A DNA stretch of 64,000 nucleotides from JAOUEA01 sp963797635 (GTDB lineage Bacteria > Actinomycetota > UBA4738 > HRBIN12): the NCBI GenBank assembly GCA_963797635.1, contig CAWCPZ010000008.1, positions 226,776 through 290,775 of the forward strand, in the 5' to 3' direction. Under the pieces are notes generated by a model that worked only from the letters and a program-made list of their open reading frames with translations, was not told where the DNA came from and did not search any database. Each line of letters opens with the position of its first letter. Within the stretch, counting starts at the first letter, position 1. Positions 40,827 to 50,298 of the stretch are shown here, piece after piece. Position numbers and translations under genes: made by a program.

Positions 40827-41993
40827 ATGCGAAACCGCACGATCCGGCATCTGGTCGCACTGACCGCCGCGCTCGTCGCGTTCGCCATGATCGGCGCAGG
40901 CCCTGCCAGCGCCGTCGGCGAGACCCCGTCCACCATCGTGGGCGTGGGTTCGGACGCGATGTACCGCCACGGACAGCAGCTCGACCAGCTCTACAACAGC
41001 ACCCCGGGGTGCAACATCATCGCGACCCCGGGCACCACGCAGCTGTTCGACTACGAGTGTCTGGCCGACTCGGCCGACACCGTGACCACCGAGAACTACA
41101 CCCACGACGAGGCGTATTCCTCCTACCCGCTTGGCGGCGGCTCCGGCGTCAAGCAGATCTGCCAGCAGGGCCTGGCCAACGTCCGGGACGCGGACTTCGC
41201 GCGTCAGACGAAGGCCCCCTCGGCCACGGACTGCACCGGCACGAACTTCGTGGCCTACGGGCGTGACGCCCTCACGTGGGAAGCCTTCCCCGGGCTCACC
41301 GGGAGTCCCGCCGCGAAGCTGAACAACAGCAAGGGCGCCTGTGACGGCGGCTTTTGCCTCACGATCGACCAGCTGAAGGGGATCTTCCTCACCTGCACGA
41401 TCGACACGTGGAACGACCTGGGCCGTGGTCTCGACGGCCGACATCGCCGTCTACACCGCGATCCCCGGCGCCGGCACGAGGACCGCATGGGACGCGTTCC
41501 TGGGAGGCGACTCCTCGACGTGCATCCCGGCGGGCGAGAAGACCACCCACCAGACCGTCGAGACCTTCAACCCCGGCATCCTCGCCAACGGCGACGCCAA
41601 GCGCGCGATCTCGCTGGCGTCGTTCGGTACCTGGAACGGCAAGATCAAGCCGTACCCGGACGGCAGCAAGCTGGGCAAGGTCGACAACGTCGCTCCGACG
41701 AAGGCGACGCTGGTCAACGGGTCCTTCCCGTTCGGCCGCTTCATCTACAACGTCTACTGCACCGCTGCGTGCACGAACGGCGGCGCGGCCTCGCAGGCCA
41801 CGCTCGACTACGTGGGTGAGGACGGCTGGCTCTGCAAGAACAGCACCGAGCACTCGACCGAGCCGTTCAGCGGCAAGAACTACCGTACGTTGATCGCGCA
41901 GACGATCACGCAAGGTGGGTTCGTGCCGCTGCCGCTGGGAAGCACCGGTGGTGGAGCGGCGGCCAGAGCTACTGCCGACTGTTCCCTCACTGA
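40827..41993 (+). CDS. pstS: Phosphate ABC transporter substrate-binding protein (frameshifted)
   Basis: About 388 residues, exported (signal 'LVALTAALVAFAMIGAGPASA'). Periplasmic-type phosphate-binding fold: 'IVGVGSDAMYRHGQQL' at the N-terminus, 'GGGSGVKQICQQG', 'DADFARQTKAP' and, after a frame move near 41420, 'IPGAGTRTAWDAFLGG'. A second move near 41955 restores a natural end ('GGQSYCRLFPH') at 41993. ATG with AAGGAAGG upstream. It captures phosphate for the PstC-PstA-PstB importer downstream. A long terminator and a separate promoter split it from pstC. Confidence 0.88.
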
Positions 41994-42048
41994 CCCCAAC
42001 CCAACACGTCCACGCGGCTACCACATCGCCGTGGTGGACCGACGCACG

Positions 42049-42076
42049 GGAGGTCCGGCGTTCGCGCCGGACCTCC
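42049..42076 (+). terminator. Strong hairpin after pstS
   Basis: Perfect 12-bp stem (42049-42060 with 42065-42076) closed by a TTCG tetraloop, 55 bases after the pstS stop. The tail is not T-rich. It should end or stabilise the pstS mRNA, allowing more PstS than permease. Confidence 0.75.
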
Positions 42077-42145
42077 TGCTCGTCGCTCCAGGACACCGCC
42101 CAAGACCCGACTTGTGGCGGTGCTGTGATTGCGACCTTCGGTCCG

Positions 42146-42175
42146 TTGACATGCATCCGAAGCCGTTGCTACCGT
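42146..42175 (+). promoter_or_regulatory. Probable promoter of pstC
   Basis: TTGACA (42146-42151), 18-base spacer, TACCGT (42170-42175). Start of transcription would fall near 42182, only a few bases before leader motif copy 3, so the RNA would begin with that motif. Confidence 0.5.
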
Positions 42176-42188
42176 CGCGATATCACGA

Positions 42189-42236
42189 GCTGACCAGGTG
42201 ACTGGAGGCCGCGACACTCTGTGTCGCGGCCTTTTT
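42189..42236 (+). terminator. pst leader motif copy 3 with intrinsic terminator
   Basis: Third copy of the GCTGACCAG / CTGGAGGC hairpin (loop GTGA), fused to a perfect 11-bp stem (42207-42217 with 42221-42231), loop TCT and TTTTT. It lies between the likely pstC promoter and the pstC start, 33 bases before the ATG, so it would attenuate pstC unless overcome. Confidence 0.75.
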
Positions 42237-42268
42237 CATACCCCGACCCGACAGGAACAACGACCCGG

Positions 42269-43253
42269 ATGCAGGCTGACGACATCGAGATCCAGGACCA
42301 GCCTCGGCAGGTCACGCCGAGTCGCGCACGGTCCGACCGGCTCTATCGGGCGGTCGCCACCGGTGCCGGGTTCACGACGTTGGTGATCCTGGTGCTGATC
42401 GGGGCGTTCCTGTTGATCTGCGCGCTGCCGGCGTTCGAGCTGAACGGCGTGTGGACGTTCCTGACGCGGTTCGAATGGAACACCGAGGGCGTGGACCACG
42501 TGTCCGGCGTGGGTGCGGTGATGATCGGCACGGTGATCATCGCCCTGATCGGTCTCGTGATCGGGGTGCCGATCTCGATCCTGACGGCGCTGCTGGTCAC
42601 CGAGTACGCGCCGCGCCGCCTGCAGCGCTTCATGGTGACCACGATCGACCTCATGGCGGCAGTGCCCGCCGTGATCTTCGGCATCTGGGGGTTCTTCTTC
42701 CTGCAGCCGCGGATCCTGAGCGTGTCGCGCTGGCTCACCGAGAACCTCAGCTTCATCCCGTTCTTCAAGACCACCGACCCCAACTTCGCCGCCTCGCAGT
42801 TCCTGGTGGGGGTGGTGATCGCGCTGATGCTGATCCCCACCACCACGTCGGTGATCCGCGAGGTGTTCTCCCAGACGCCCCCCGGCGAGAAGGAAGCGGC
42901 GCTGGCCCTCGGCAGCACCCGCTGGGAGATGGTGCGGACCGTGGTGCTTCCCGTTCGGCCGCGGCGGCATCATCGGCGGCACCATGTTGGGCTTGGGCCG
43001 GGCCCTCGGTGAGGCGATCGTCGTCGCGATGCTGATCAGCCCGATCTTCACGGTCAACAAGTACATCCTGCAGACCGGCGGGAACTCGGTGGGCGCGATG
43101 ATCGCGAACCGCTTCTCCGAATCGTCGGCGGCCTACGGCGTGCCGGCCCTGATGGCCGCGGGCCTCGTGCTGTTCCTCACCACGGTCGCGGTCAACACGC
43201 TGGCCTCGTTGATCGTGCGCCGGTCGCGCTCCGGCGCCGGGGTGGAGATCTGA
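42269..43253 (+). CDS. pstC: Phosphate ABC transporter permease PstC (frameshifted)
   Basis: About 328 residues, six helices. 'GVPISILTALLVTEYAP', 'DLMAAVPAVIFGIWG' and the ATPase-contact loop 'KEAALALGSTRWEMVR' mark the family; after a frame move near 42955-42985, 'LGRALGEAIVVAMLI' and the last helices follow. ATG at 42269 chosen over upstream readings that run through the terminator. It forms the membrane channel with PstA. Its stop overlaps the pstA start. Confidence 0.9.
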
Positions 43254-44419
43254 TGGGCGTCGAGCTCCGCGAGGTCCACCACCCTCGGTCGGACGGCAGG
43301 GAGCCGGAGCCGGTCGAAGCCGCGGTGCGCCCGCGCAGCTTCCACGGACGCGACGCCGGCGTCTTGGCGGGTGCCGCGCTCTCGTCGTTCTCGCTGATGT
43401 ACCTGGTGTTCTTCCGGCTCTCGCCGCTCTCGGGGTTCATCGGGTTCCTGATCGCCTGGTACGTGACCTTCCTGTGCATCTACGGGCTGGTCGTGCGCGA
43501 GCTCGAGGGTCGACGGTTCGCCCGCGACAAGGTCATGACCGTGATCATCGGGACGGCCGGGTTCCTGGTGGTGGCGCCGCTGTTCGCGATCGCCGCCTAC
43601 GTGTTGATCAAGGGCCTGAAGGGACTGACGTGGGCGTTCTTCACGAAGGACGCGTCGTTCGGCGGGCCGAGCGACCCCTACGACCAAGGTGGCGTGGTGC
43701 ACGCCATCGTCGGCACGCTCGATGCAGGTCGGACTCGCGATGCGTGATCTCGGTGCCGCTCGGGCCTCATGTGCGCCGTGTTCCTCAACGAGATCGGCGG
43801 GCCGCTCGCGCCGGCCGGTCCGCATCTTCGTCGACGCGATGAGCGGCGTGCCCATCGATCATCGCCGGCCTGTTCATCTACTCGACCGTGGCTCCTCGGC
43901 ATGGGCCACTCGTGGTCGGGCTTCGCGGCCTCGCTGGCGCTCTCGATCTCGATGCTGCCGACGATCACCCGCACCGCCGAGGAGGTCCTGCGCCTCGTGC
44001 CCGACGGCCTGCGCGAGGCATCGCTCGCCCTCGGCACCACCGAGTGGCGCACCGTGCGCGGCGTCGTCCTGCCCACGGCCCGCGCCGGGCCTGGTCACCG
44101 CCGTGATCCTCGGCGTGGCCCGCGCCGTGGGCGAGACCGCGCCGCTGATCATGACCGTCGTTCGGCTACGTCGGTGATGAACGCGAACCCGTTCGCCGGC
44201 GCGCAGATGAGCCTGCCGCTCTACATCTACCGCAACTACCAGCTCGGCTCGCCGGTGCCGCTCGCAACGCGGCATGGACCGGCTGCGCTCGTGCTGATCA
44301 CGCTGGTCGCTCGTCCTGTTCACCATCGCCCGCGTCATTGGGCAGCCGGACCCGCACGGGCGGCGCGTCGTTCCGAGGCCGTCCTCGAGGCCCTCGAGAC
44401 GGCAGCGCCCGCCGATTGA
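43253..44419 (+). CDS. pstA: Phosphate ABC transporter permease PstA (multiple frameshifts)
   Basis: About 380 residues once the frame is followed: helices at 'IGFLIAWYVTFLCIYGLV' and 'VIIGTAGFLVVAPLFAIAA', then 'FFTKDASFGGPSD', 'VFLNEIGGP', 'SWSGFAASLALSISMLP', the coupling loop 'REASLALGTTEWRTVRG' and 'ILGVARAVGETAPLIM'. At least six frame moves fall between 43725 and 44320, most explained by one extra base. ATG overlaps the pstC stop as TGATG. Partner of PstC; the breaks are probably sequence errors. Confidence 0.85.
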
Positions 44420-44430
44420 GCGGAGCCCCG

Positions 44431-45264
44431 ATGTCCCTGTCCGCCATCGAGCTCGAACGGCCCGACGGAGCTGGGGACCACCGCGGCCTCGTTGGAGGCC
44501 GTGGACGTGAGCGCGTGGTTCGGCGACCACAAGGTGCTCGAGCGGGTCTCGCTCGACGATGCAGGCCGCGCAAGGTCACCGCGCTGATCGGCCCGTCGGG
44601 CTGCGGCAAGTCGACGTTCCTGCGCATCCTCAACCGCATGCACGAGCTGGTGCCCGGCGCCGCGCTCGCCGGCGAGGTCCTGCTCGACGGCGTCGGACAT
44701 CTACGACCCGGCGCAGCCGGCCGACCGACGCGCGCCGGCGCGATCGGCATGGTGTTCCAGAAGCCGAACCCGTTCCCGGCGATGTCGATCCGCGACAACG
44801 TGCTGGCCGGGCTTCAAGCTCGCCGGCACCAAGGTGCGCCGACCGCGACGCGCTGGTCGAGGAGTCGCCTGACCCGCGCCGGCCTGTGGAACGAGGTGAA
44901 GGACCGGCTCAAGCAGCCCGGCGGCGCGCTGTCCGGCGGCCAGCAGCAGCGGCTGTGCATCGCCCGCGTCGCTCGCGGTGCAGCCCGAGGTGCTGCTGAT
45001 GGACGAGCCGTGCTCCGCGCTCGACCCGACCTCGACCCGCGCGCATCGAGGAGACGATCGCGCGAGATCGCGCGACGACGTCACGATCGTGATCGTCACC
45101 CACAACATGCAGCAGGCCCAGCGCGTCTCCGACCAGTGCGCGTTCTTCCTGGCCGCCGAGGGCACGCCGGGCGTGCATCGTCGAGCACGGCCCGACCGAG
45201 CACGATCTTCGACAGCCCCGAGGACGAGCGGACCGCCGACTACGTGAACGGCCGGTTCGGCTGA
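44431..45264 (+). CDS. pstB: Phosphate ABC transporter ATPase PstB (multiple frameshifts)
   Basis: About 275 residues. Walker A 'IGPSGCGKSTFLR', the signature 'LSGGQQQRLCIAR' and Walker B 'LLMDEPCSALDPTST', then 'IVTHNMQQAQRVSDQCAF'; 'MVFQKPNPFPAMSI' is the PstB Q-loop hallmark. Frame moves occur near 44475, 44560, 44695, 44815, 44845, 44970, 45045 and 45190. It powers the importer. ATG 11 bases after pstA. Identity is certain despite the breaks. Confidence 0.9.
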   Translation: MSLSAIELERPDGAGDHRGLVGGRGRERVVRRPQGARAGLARRCRPRKVTALIGPSGCGKSTFLRILNRMHELVPGAALAGEVLLDGVGHLRPGAAGRPTRAGAIGMVFQKPNPFPAMSIRDNVLAGLQARRHQGAPTATRWSRSRLTRAGLWNEVKDRLKQPGGALSGGQQQRLCIARVARGAARGAADGRAVLRARPDLDPRASRRRSREIARRRHDRDRHPQHAAGPARLRPVRVLPGRRGHAGRASSSTARPSTIFDSPEDERTADYVNGRFG

Positions 45265-45312
45265 TCGCCGACCCATTCGACCAACCACGACCATCTCGAA
45301 AGGTTGCCCGAC

Positions 45313-46908
45313 ATGCGAAGCACCCCCCCGACCCTGCACCGCCTGGCCGCCGCGGCCCTGGTGATGGCGTCGATCGTGCTCTCGACGACGCCGGCGTCGG
45401 CGGCCGGGCCGACGGTGACCGGTGCCGGATCGACGTGGGTGCAGATCGCGTTGGAGCAATGGCGTGCCGACGCGGCGCGGTTCGGGCTCACGATCAACTA
45501 CCAGGGCGTCGGGTCGGCCGCGGGACGCCAGTTCTTCATCATCGACCAGACCGATTTCGCGGCGACCGAGATCCCCTTCGAGCCCAACGAGGTCGAGCAG
45601 TTGCAGCAGAAGGGCAAGTCCTACCAGTACATCCCGGACGTCGCCGGCGGCACGGCCTTGATGTACAACCTGAAGGACCAGACCGGCGCGCGGGTCACCA
45701 ACCTCGGCTTGTCGGTGACGACCGCGGCGCGCATCTTCACCGGGGACATCCAGTACTGGGACGACCCTGCGATCCGCAAGGACAACGCCGGCCGGGTCTT
45801 CCCGCACACGGTGATCACGCCGGTGGTCCGATCCGACGGGTCGGGCACATCGGCGAAGCTGGCCGACTACTTCTACCACCTGGCCCCGACGATCTTTCGG
45901 CCCTTCATGAGCAAGAACGGGCTCGGACTCCCCGTGCAGTACTGGCCCAACCTGCCGCACTCGGTGGCCCAGCGCAGTTCGGACGGCGTCGCCAACTTCG
46001 TGGCCGAGCGACGCGGTTGGCTCGGGTTCGATCGGCTACGTCGAGGCCGGCTACGCCCTGCAGCGGAGCTTCCCCGTAGCCGGCATCCTGAACAAGGCCG
46101 GGAAGTTCTCGCTGCCGTCCTCGACCAACATCGCGCAGGCGCTCACGCACGCCACCTTGAACCGCGACCGGACCCAGAACCTCCAGGGGGTCTACAACGC
46201 GCCCGAGCCCAACTCCTACCCGCTCGCGAGCTACAGCTACATGATCACCGAGACCACCGGGTTCGATCCCGCCAAGGGCGAGGTGCTCGGCAAGTGGTTG
46301 ATCTACATCGCGTGTGCCGGTCAGCAGAGCGCGGCGCCCTCGGCTACTCGCCGCTGCCGAAGAACCTGATCCAGTACGTCTTCGACGGCGTGCGCCGCAT
46401 CCCGGGCGCGCCGGAGCCGCCCGCCATCACCGCCAGCGGATGCCCGAACCCGACGGTGACCGGCAAGGGCTTCGGCGGCGGTGGGTTCGCCGACTACGTG
46501 ACGCCGGGGGGCGGCACGAGCGGCACGGGTCCCGGTGTCGGCGGTGACCCCACGGGAACGGGCGCCGGCGGCACCACCGGCACCGGCGGCACCACCACCA
46601 CGGGCACCGGTACGGACTCCTTGATCCCCGGGCTCACCGGCGTGGAAGGGATCGACCCGTCGACGATCGACACGCTCACCGACGAGGAGCGTGAGTACCG
46701 GTACAAGCAGGGCTTGCTCCTGGTCAGCTCGGCCACCGCACAGCCGGCGATGCCGCTGTGGATCGCCCCGGTGGCGATCGCCGCGCTGTTGACGGTGCCC
46801 TTCGTCAAGCGCCTGAAGGCCCGGCGGCTGGTGGCAGCGGGCGGCGCGACCGCAGCCGCCGCCACGAAGCGGCGGCGACTTCCCCGTCTTCGTCGGAGGA
46901 CGGCATGA
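45313..46908 (+). CDS. Membrane-anchored PstS-like phosphate-binding protein
   Basis: About 531 residues. Signal peptide, then a PstS domain with the phosphate-binding signatures 'TVTGAGSTWVQIA' and 'VVRSDGSGTSAKLADYF' and 'TDFAATEIPFEP'. A Gly/Thr-rich linker (about 395-440) leads to a C-terminal helix 'LWIAPVAIAALLTVPF' with a basic tail, a membrane anchor. The part at 46030-46330 is read in a shifted frame between two opposite errors. It follows pstB by 48 bases and overlaps the next gene as ATGA. Confidence 0.85.
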   Translation: MRSTPPTLHRLAAAALVMASIVLSTTPASAAGPTVTGAGSTWVQIALEQWRADAARFGLTINYQGVGSAAGRQFFIIDQTDFAATEIPFEPNEVEQLQQKGKSYQYIPDVAGGTALMYNLKDQTGARVTNLGLSVTTAARIFTGDIQYWDDPAIRKDNAGRVFPHTVITPVVRSDGSGTSAKLADYFYHLAPTIFRPFMSKNGLGLPVQYWPNLPHSVAQRSSDGVANFVAERRGWLGFDRLRRGRLRPAAELPRSRHPEQGREVLAAVLDQHRAGAHARHLEPRPDPEPPGGLQRARAQLLPARELQLHDHRDHRVRSRQGRGARQVVDLHRVCRSAERGALGYSPLPKNLIQYVFDGVRRIPGAPEPPAITASGCPNPTVTGKGFGGGGFADYVTPGGGTSGTGPGVGGDPTGTGAGGTTGTGGTTTTGTGTDSLIPGLTGVEGIDPSTIDTLTDEEREYRYKQGLLLVSSATAQPAMPLWIAPVAIAALLTVPFVKRLKARRLVAAGGATAAAATKRRRLPRLRRRTA

Positions 46909-48940
46909 GCCATCGCATCGTGTTCCGGGGACCGCTCGCCCGGTCCCCTCGATCGGTCCGCGCGGTCGCGTTCCTCGTGATGCTCGCCGCCCTCTGGGGC
47001 GTGGGAGCGGGAACGCTGGCCCTGGCAGGGGGGAGCGCGTCGCTCACGGTCGAGCCGTCCACGCGCCTGGGCAACGGCCAGTTCGTGAAGGCGTCCTGGG
47101 ACGGGTTCGGTCCGGGGCAGCTGGTGTTCTTCCGGCAGTGCGACGCCGCGCCCAGCGACCTGGCCGCCGATTGCGCTCCCGCCTACCGCATCAGCGCGCC
47201 GTCCGAGTCGAACGGCCGTGGGGCGACCTACCTCCCCGTCACCCAGGGGGAGATCGCCGCACAGGGCGCCGGGTCGTTCTTCTGCGACGAACAGCACGCC
47301 TGCTCGCTGGCGGCCCTGACCGATCCCACCGACCTGTCGACCGCGGTGTTCGCCGCGCTGACGTTCGCCCCTTCGGCCGATGCCTGCCCGGACCCCGGCG
47401 ACGCGGCCATCCTGGGCGGCGGTTCGTCCACGGCGGGCCTGGCTTTCGATTCCTGGTCCGCCATCGTGTGCCAGCCGCCCATCGAGCCTGCCGATCGGCT
47501 ACTCGGTGAGCAACTCGCCGAACGGCCGCCTGCAGTACATCGCCGGCAACTACTGGTTCACCGGCACGGCGACGCCGTTCAGCTACGACCAACAGGTGCA
47601 GCTCTACGAGGCTAAGCGCGGCTACGGGTACGCGCCGGTCACCACGTCCGGACTGGTGCTGGCCTCCAACATCCACGAGCAGAACACCGACCGAGGGGAA
47701 GCCGGCCCGCTCATCACCGACCTGAAGCTGACGCCGGGCGATGTGGCCCGCATCTTCACCGGCCAGGTCGACAACTGGCACCTCGACCGGCGGATCAACA
47801 ACCTCAACGCGACGCACAAGGGGAAGTTCCCGCCGTTGGTCCAGCCCATGGTGCGAGGCGACAACTCCGCTTCCACGTATCTCTTCACATCGTGGCTGAG
47901 CGCCGTCGCGCCCGAGGAACTGCCCAACACCTGGCCCGGTCCCACGGAGTCCTTCCCCGTGGGGGACTACCTCTCGCCCTCCAACGGCAAGGAGACCGCG
48001 CAGGCGCTGGCCCTGTCGATCGCCGCGCCCGAAGAGATCGACCTGTTCCAGTTCGGCTACATCGGCTACGTCGACTCGAGCATGGCCTCCTACTACGGGC
48101 TGGCTCCCGTGAAGATCAAGAACGCCGCCGGCACGTTCGTCGAGGCCACCCCGGAGGCGCTGGCCGCGGGCCTCCGCCACATGAAGACGAACCCCGACGG
48201 CACGACCGTGACGCCCGACTTCCTGACGAAGGATCCGAAGGCGTATCCGCTGCCGGTCGTGAGCTACCTCGTGGCGCCCACGAACAAGGCCGATGAGGGC
48301 AAGGCGACACAGATGGCCGGGTTCATCCGCTGGGCCGTCTCGACCGGCCAGCAGGACGCGGCGCTGCCCGAGGGCTACCTGCCGCTGCCGACAACGCTGC
48401 GCAAACAGGCGAACGAGGTGGCGGACACGGTCGAGGCCCAGAACGGCAAACCCGTGGTGCCCGTCGAACCCGTCGACCCCGACGATCCCGACGACCCCGA
48501 CGATCCACCCGGCGGCGGCCCCGAGCGGCCCCACCACACCGACGACGCCGGTCACCCCGACGACGACGCCCTCCAACTCACCCGTGCCCACGTCATGCGA
48601 CAGCCCTTCAGCGTCGGTGGACCCCTCAGCGTCCGCATCGCCGTCGGCCTCGGCGTCGCCCAAGGCCTCCGCATCACCGTCGGCGTCCGCATCGCCCACG
48701 GCGAGCGCCACGCCATCTGCGTCGGCCACGCCCTCGGCCGATCCGTGCGTGGACGCGGGGCCCGAGCCCGACCGGCCGGAGTTCCCGGCGACCTCGTCGA
48801 ACGCCGCCGGCCTCATCGTGCCCTCCCTGGCCGCGCTGGCAGCCCTGGGCATCGCGGCCGGTCCCGGCATCCAGGCGTCGGCGAACGGCTCCGATCTGGG
48901 GAACGCGGTCCGCCGCCGCCTCGGGAGGTTCCGTCGCTGA
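46905..48940 (+). CDS. PstS-like protein with Ig-type N-domain and anchored tail (frameshifted)
   Basis: About 677 residues. N-terminal signal/helix, a neocarzinostatin-like Ig domain (about 35-175, with the cysteine pairs 'FRQCDAAP' and 'FFCDEQHACSL'), then a PstS-like domain ('DVARIFTGQVDNWHLD', 'PMVRGDNSASTYLFTSWL'). An Asp-Pro and Ser-Ala-Pro low-complexity linker follows, then 'AAGLIVPSLAALAALGIAAG' and a basic end. Frame moves near 47485 and 48535. GGAGGA ribosome site; overlaps both neighbours. Likely displays phosphate binding beyond the membrane. Confidence 0.78.
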
Positions 48941-49893
48941 TGCAGACCGAGAGGTCCCCTCGAACCGTGACGCCGGCGCCGCCCACCGAACCCGTCGAAG
49001 CCCCGGCTCCTCCCGCTCCTCCGACCGGCGGCATGCGGCTGTCCGTCGACCTGTCGGGCATCGACGCGCGCGCGCTCGTGCGCGCCGGTATCCGGGTGGT
49101 GGTGGTCACGCTCATCATGCTGGCGCTGTTCGCGGCATTCCTGTTCGGCGCCTCGAACCTGGAACAGGCGCGCTCCCAAGCCGCCCTGCTCACCGAACTC
49201 TCCGCCGTCCTGCCCACGGGCACGATCGGCGCCCTCGATACGCCCATCCCGCTGGGGGACCCTGTGGCGCTGCTCGAAGTGCCGAACCTGGGCCTGCGGC
49301 AGGTGATCGTCGAAGGCAGCAGTCCGGAGGAGTTGAAGCGAGGTCCGGGCCACCTGCCGATCTCCTCGCTCCCGGGGGAGGTGGGCAACTCGGTGGTCTT
49401 CGGGCGCCACTCGACCTACGGAGGACCGTTCCGGAACCTCTCGGCGCTGGCCGAGGGCGATCAGATCGTGGTGACCACCGGCCAGGGCGTGTTCGTGTAC
49501 GAAGTCACCGCCTCGACCCCCGTGCCGCGTGAGCAGACGCAGTTCTATCTGCCCACCGCGGACAGCACGCTGACGCTCGTGACGTCGGCGTCGGCTTCAC
49601 CGTGGGCAGACCGGCTCGCGGTGACGTCCGAACTGGTGGGCAACCCGGTGGGGATCCCCTCCAGGCCGATCGCGACGATCGGCAGCTCCGCGCTGGGCAC
49701 CAGCGGCGACGCGCTCGGCTATCCGCTGGCGGTCTTCTGGGCGCTCATGCTGGGCGTGGCGGTGGCGGTGGCCACCCGCCTGTACAAGCGCTGGCCCTCG
49801 ATGGCCGCGTACGTGATCACCGCGCCGGTGATCCTGCTGCTGCTTTGGCTCACGTTCGAGAACCTTGCCCGCGCCATGCCGGGGACGCTGTGA
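48940..49893 (+). CDS. Sortase-fold protein with serine at the catalytic cysteine position
   Basis: 317 residues: proline-rich N-terminus, a helix near 50-72, a sortase barrel (about 100-240), and two C-terminal helices. The active-site histidine is His157 in 'VVFGRHSTYGGPFRNL' and the arginine Arg225 in 'WADRLAV', but the catalytic position in 'TLTLVTSASA' is Ser216 rather than cysteine. The codon is TCG within an intact frame. It may be a non-catalytic or altered sortase that still recognises wall proteins. Its start overlaps the PstS-like gene and its stop the lipoprotein gene. Confidence 0.85.
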   Translation: MQTERSPRTVTPAPPTEPVEAPAPPAPPTGGMRLSVDLSGIDARALVRAGIRVVVVTLIMLALFAAFLFGASNLEQARSQAALLTELSAVLPTGTIGALDTPIPLGDPVALLEVPNLGLRQVIVEGSSPEELKRGPGHLPISSLPGEVGNSVVFGRHSTYGGPFRNLSALAEGDQIVVTTGQGVFVYEVTASTPVPREQTQFYLPTADSTLTLVTSASASPWADRLAVTSELVGNPVGIPSRPIATIGSSALGTSGDALGYPLAVFWALMLGVAVAVATRLYKRWPSMAAYVITAPVILLLLWLTFENLARAMPGTL

Positions 49894-50298
49894 TGCGGGT
49901 GCTGCGTCTGGTGGCGATCGTGGCCGTGCTCACCGTCGTGGTGTCGAGCTGCAGCAGTTCCGAGCCCACCGCCGAGCCCGGCGTCCTCGTCCATGCCCGC
50001 CGTGCCGTCGGCGATCGCCGTCGATCGATGCGGCCACGGGGGTGGGCGACACGGTCGTGATCACCGACGACGGATTCGCGCCTGGAGTGGCTCCTGGCGG
50101 CGCCGGGCCAGCCGATCACGTTCCGCAACGAGTCGCGAGGCGACCTGGAGCGTCGTGTTCGATCACCAGAACGTCCGCTCGGGCCCGATCGCGCCGGGTG
50201 CGACCTTCACGTGGACCTCCGAGACGCCGATCAGCATCACCTACCACGCCGGCAACGCGCCGAAGGTGCGCGGCAAGATCCAGGTGCAGTCGGTATGA
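49893..50298 (+). CDS. Cupredoxin-like lipoprotein (frameshifted)
   Basis: About 133 residues. Lipobox 'VVSSC' at residue 20, an acidic and serine-rich start, then a cupredoxin-like beta barrel ('VVITDDGFAP', 'PITFRNESR', 'WSVVFDHQNVRSGPIAPGAT', 'ISITYHAGNAPKVRG'). Copper ligands are incomplete: one histidine near 'FDHQN' and one in 'YHAGN', without a clear cysteine. Frame moves near 49985 and 50080-50140. Its ATG overlaps the sortase stop, and its own stop overlaps the M23 gene start, so it belongs to the same chain. Confidence 0.7.

Noticed and set aside
43253..45264. Programmed frameshifting in pstA and pstB
   Set aside because: Too many sites, no slippery sequence or stimulatory structure, and many shifts fit a common single-base insertion context.
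48790..48850. Sorting signal LPXTG-like 'FPATS' before the C-terminal helix
   Set aside because: Lacks leucine and the final glycine; too weak to annotate, although it is mentioned with the sortase.
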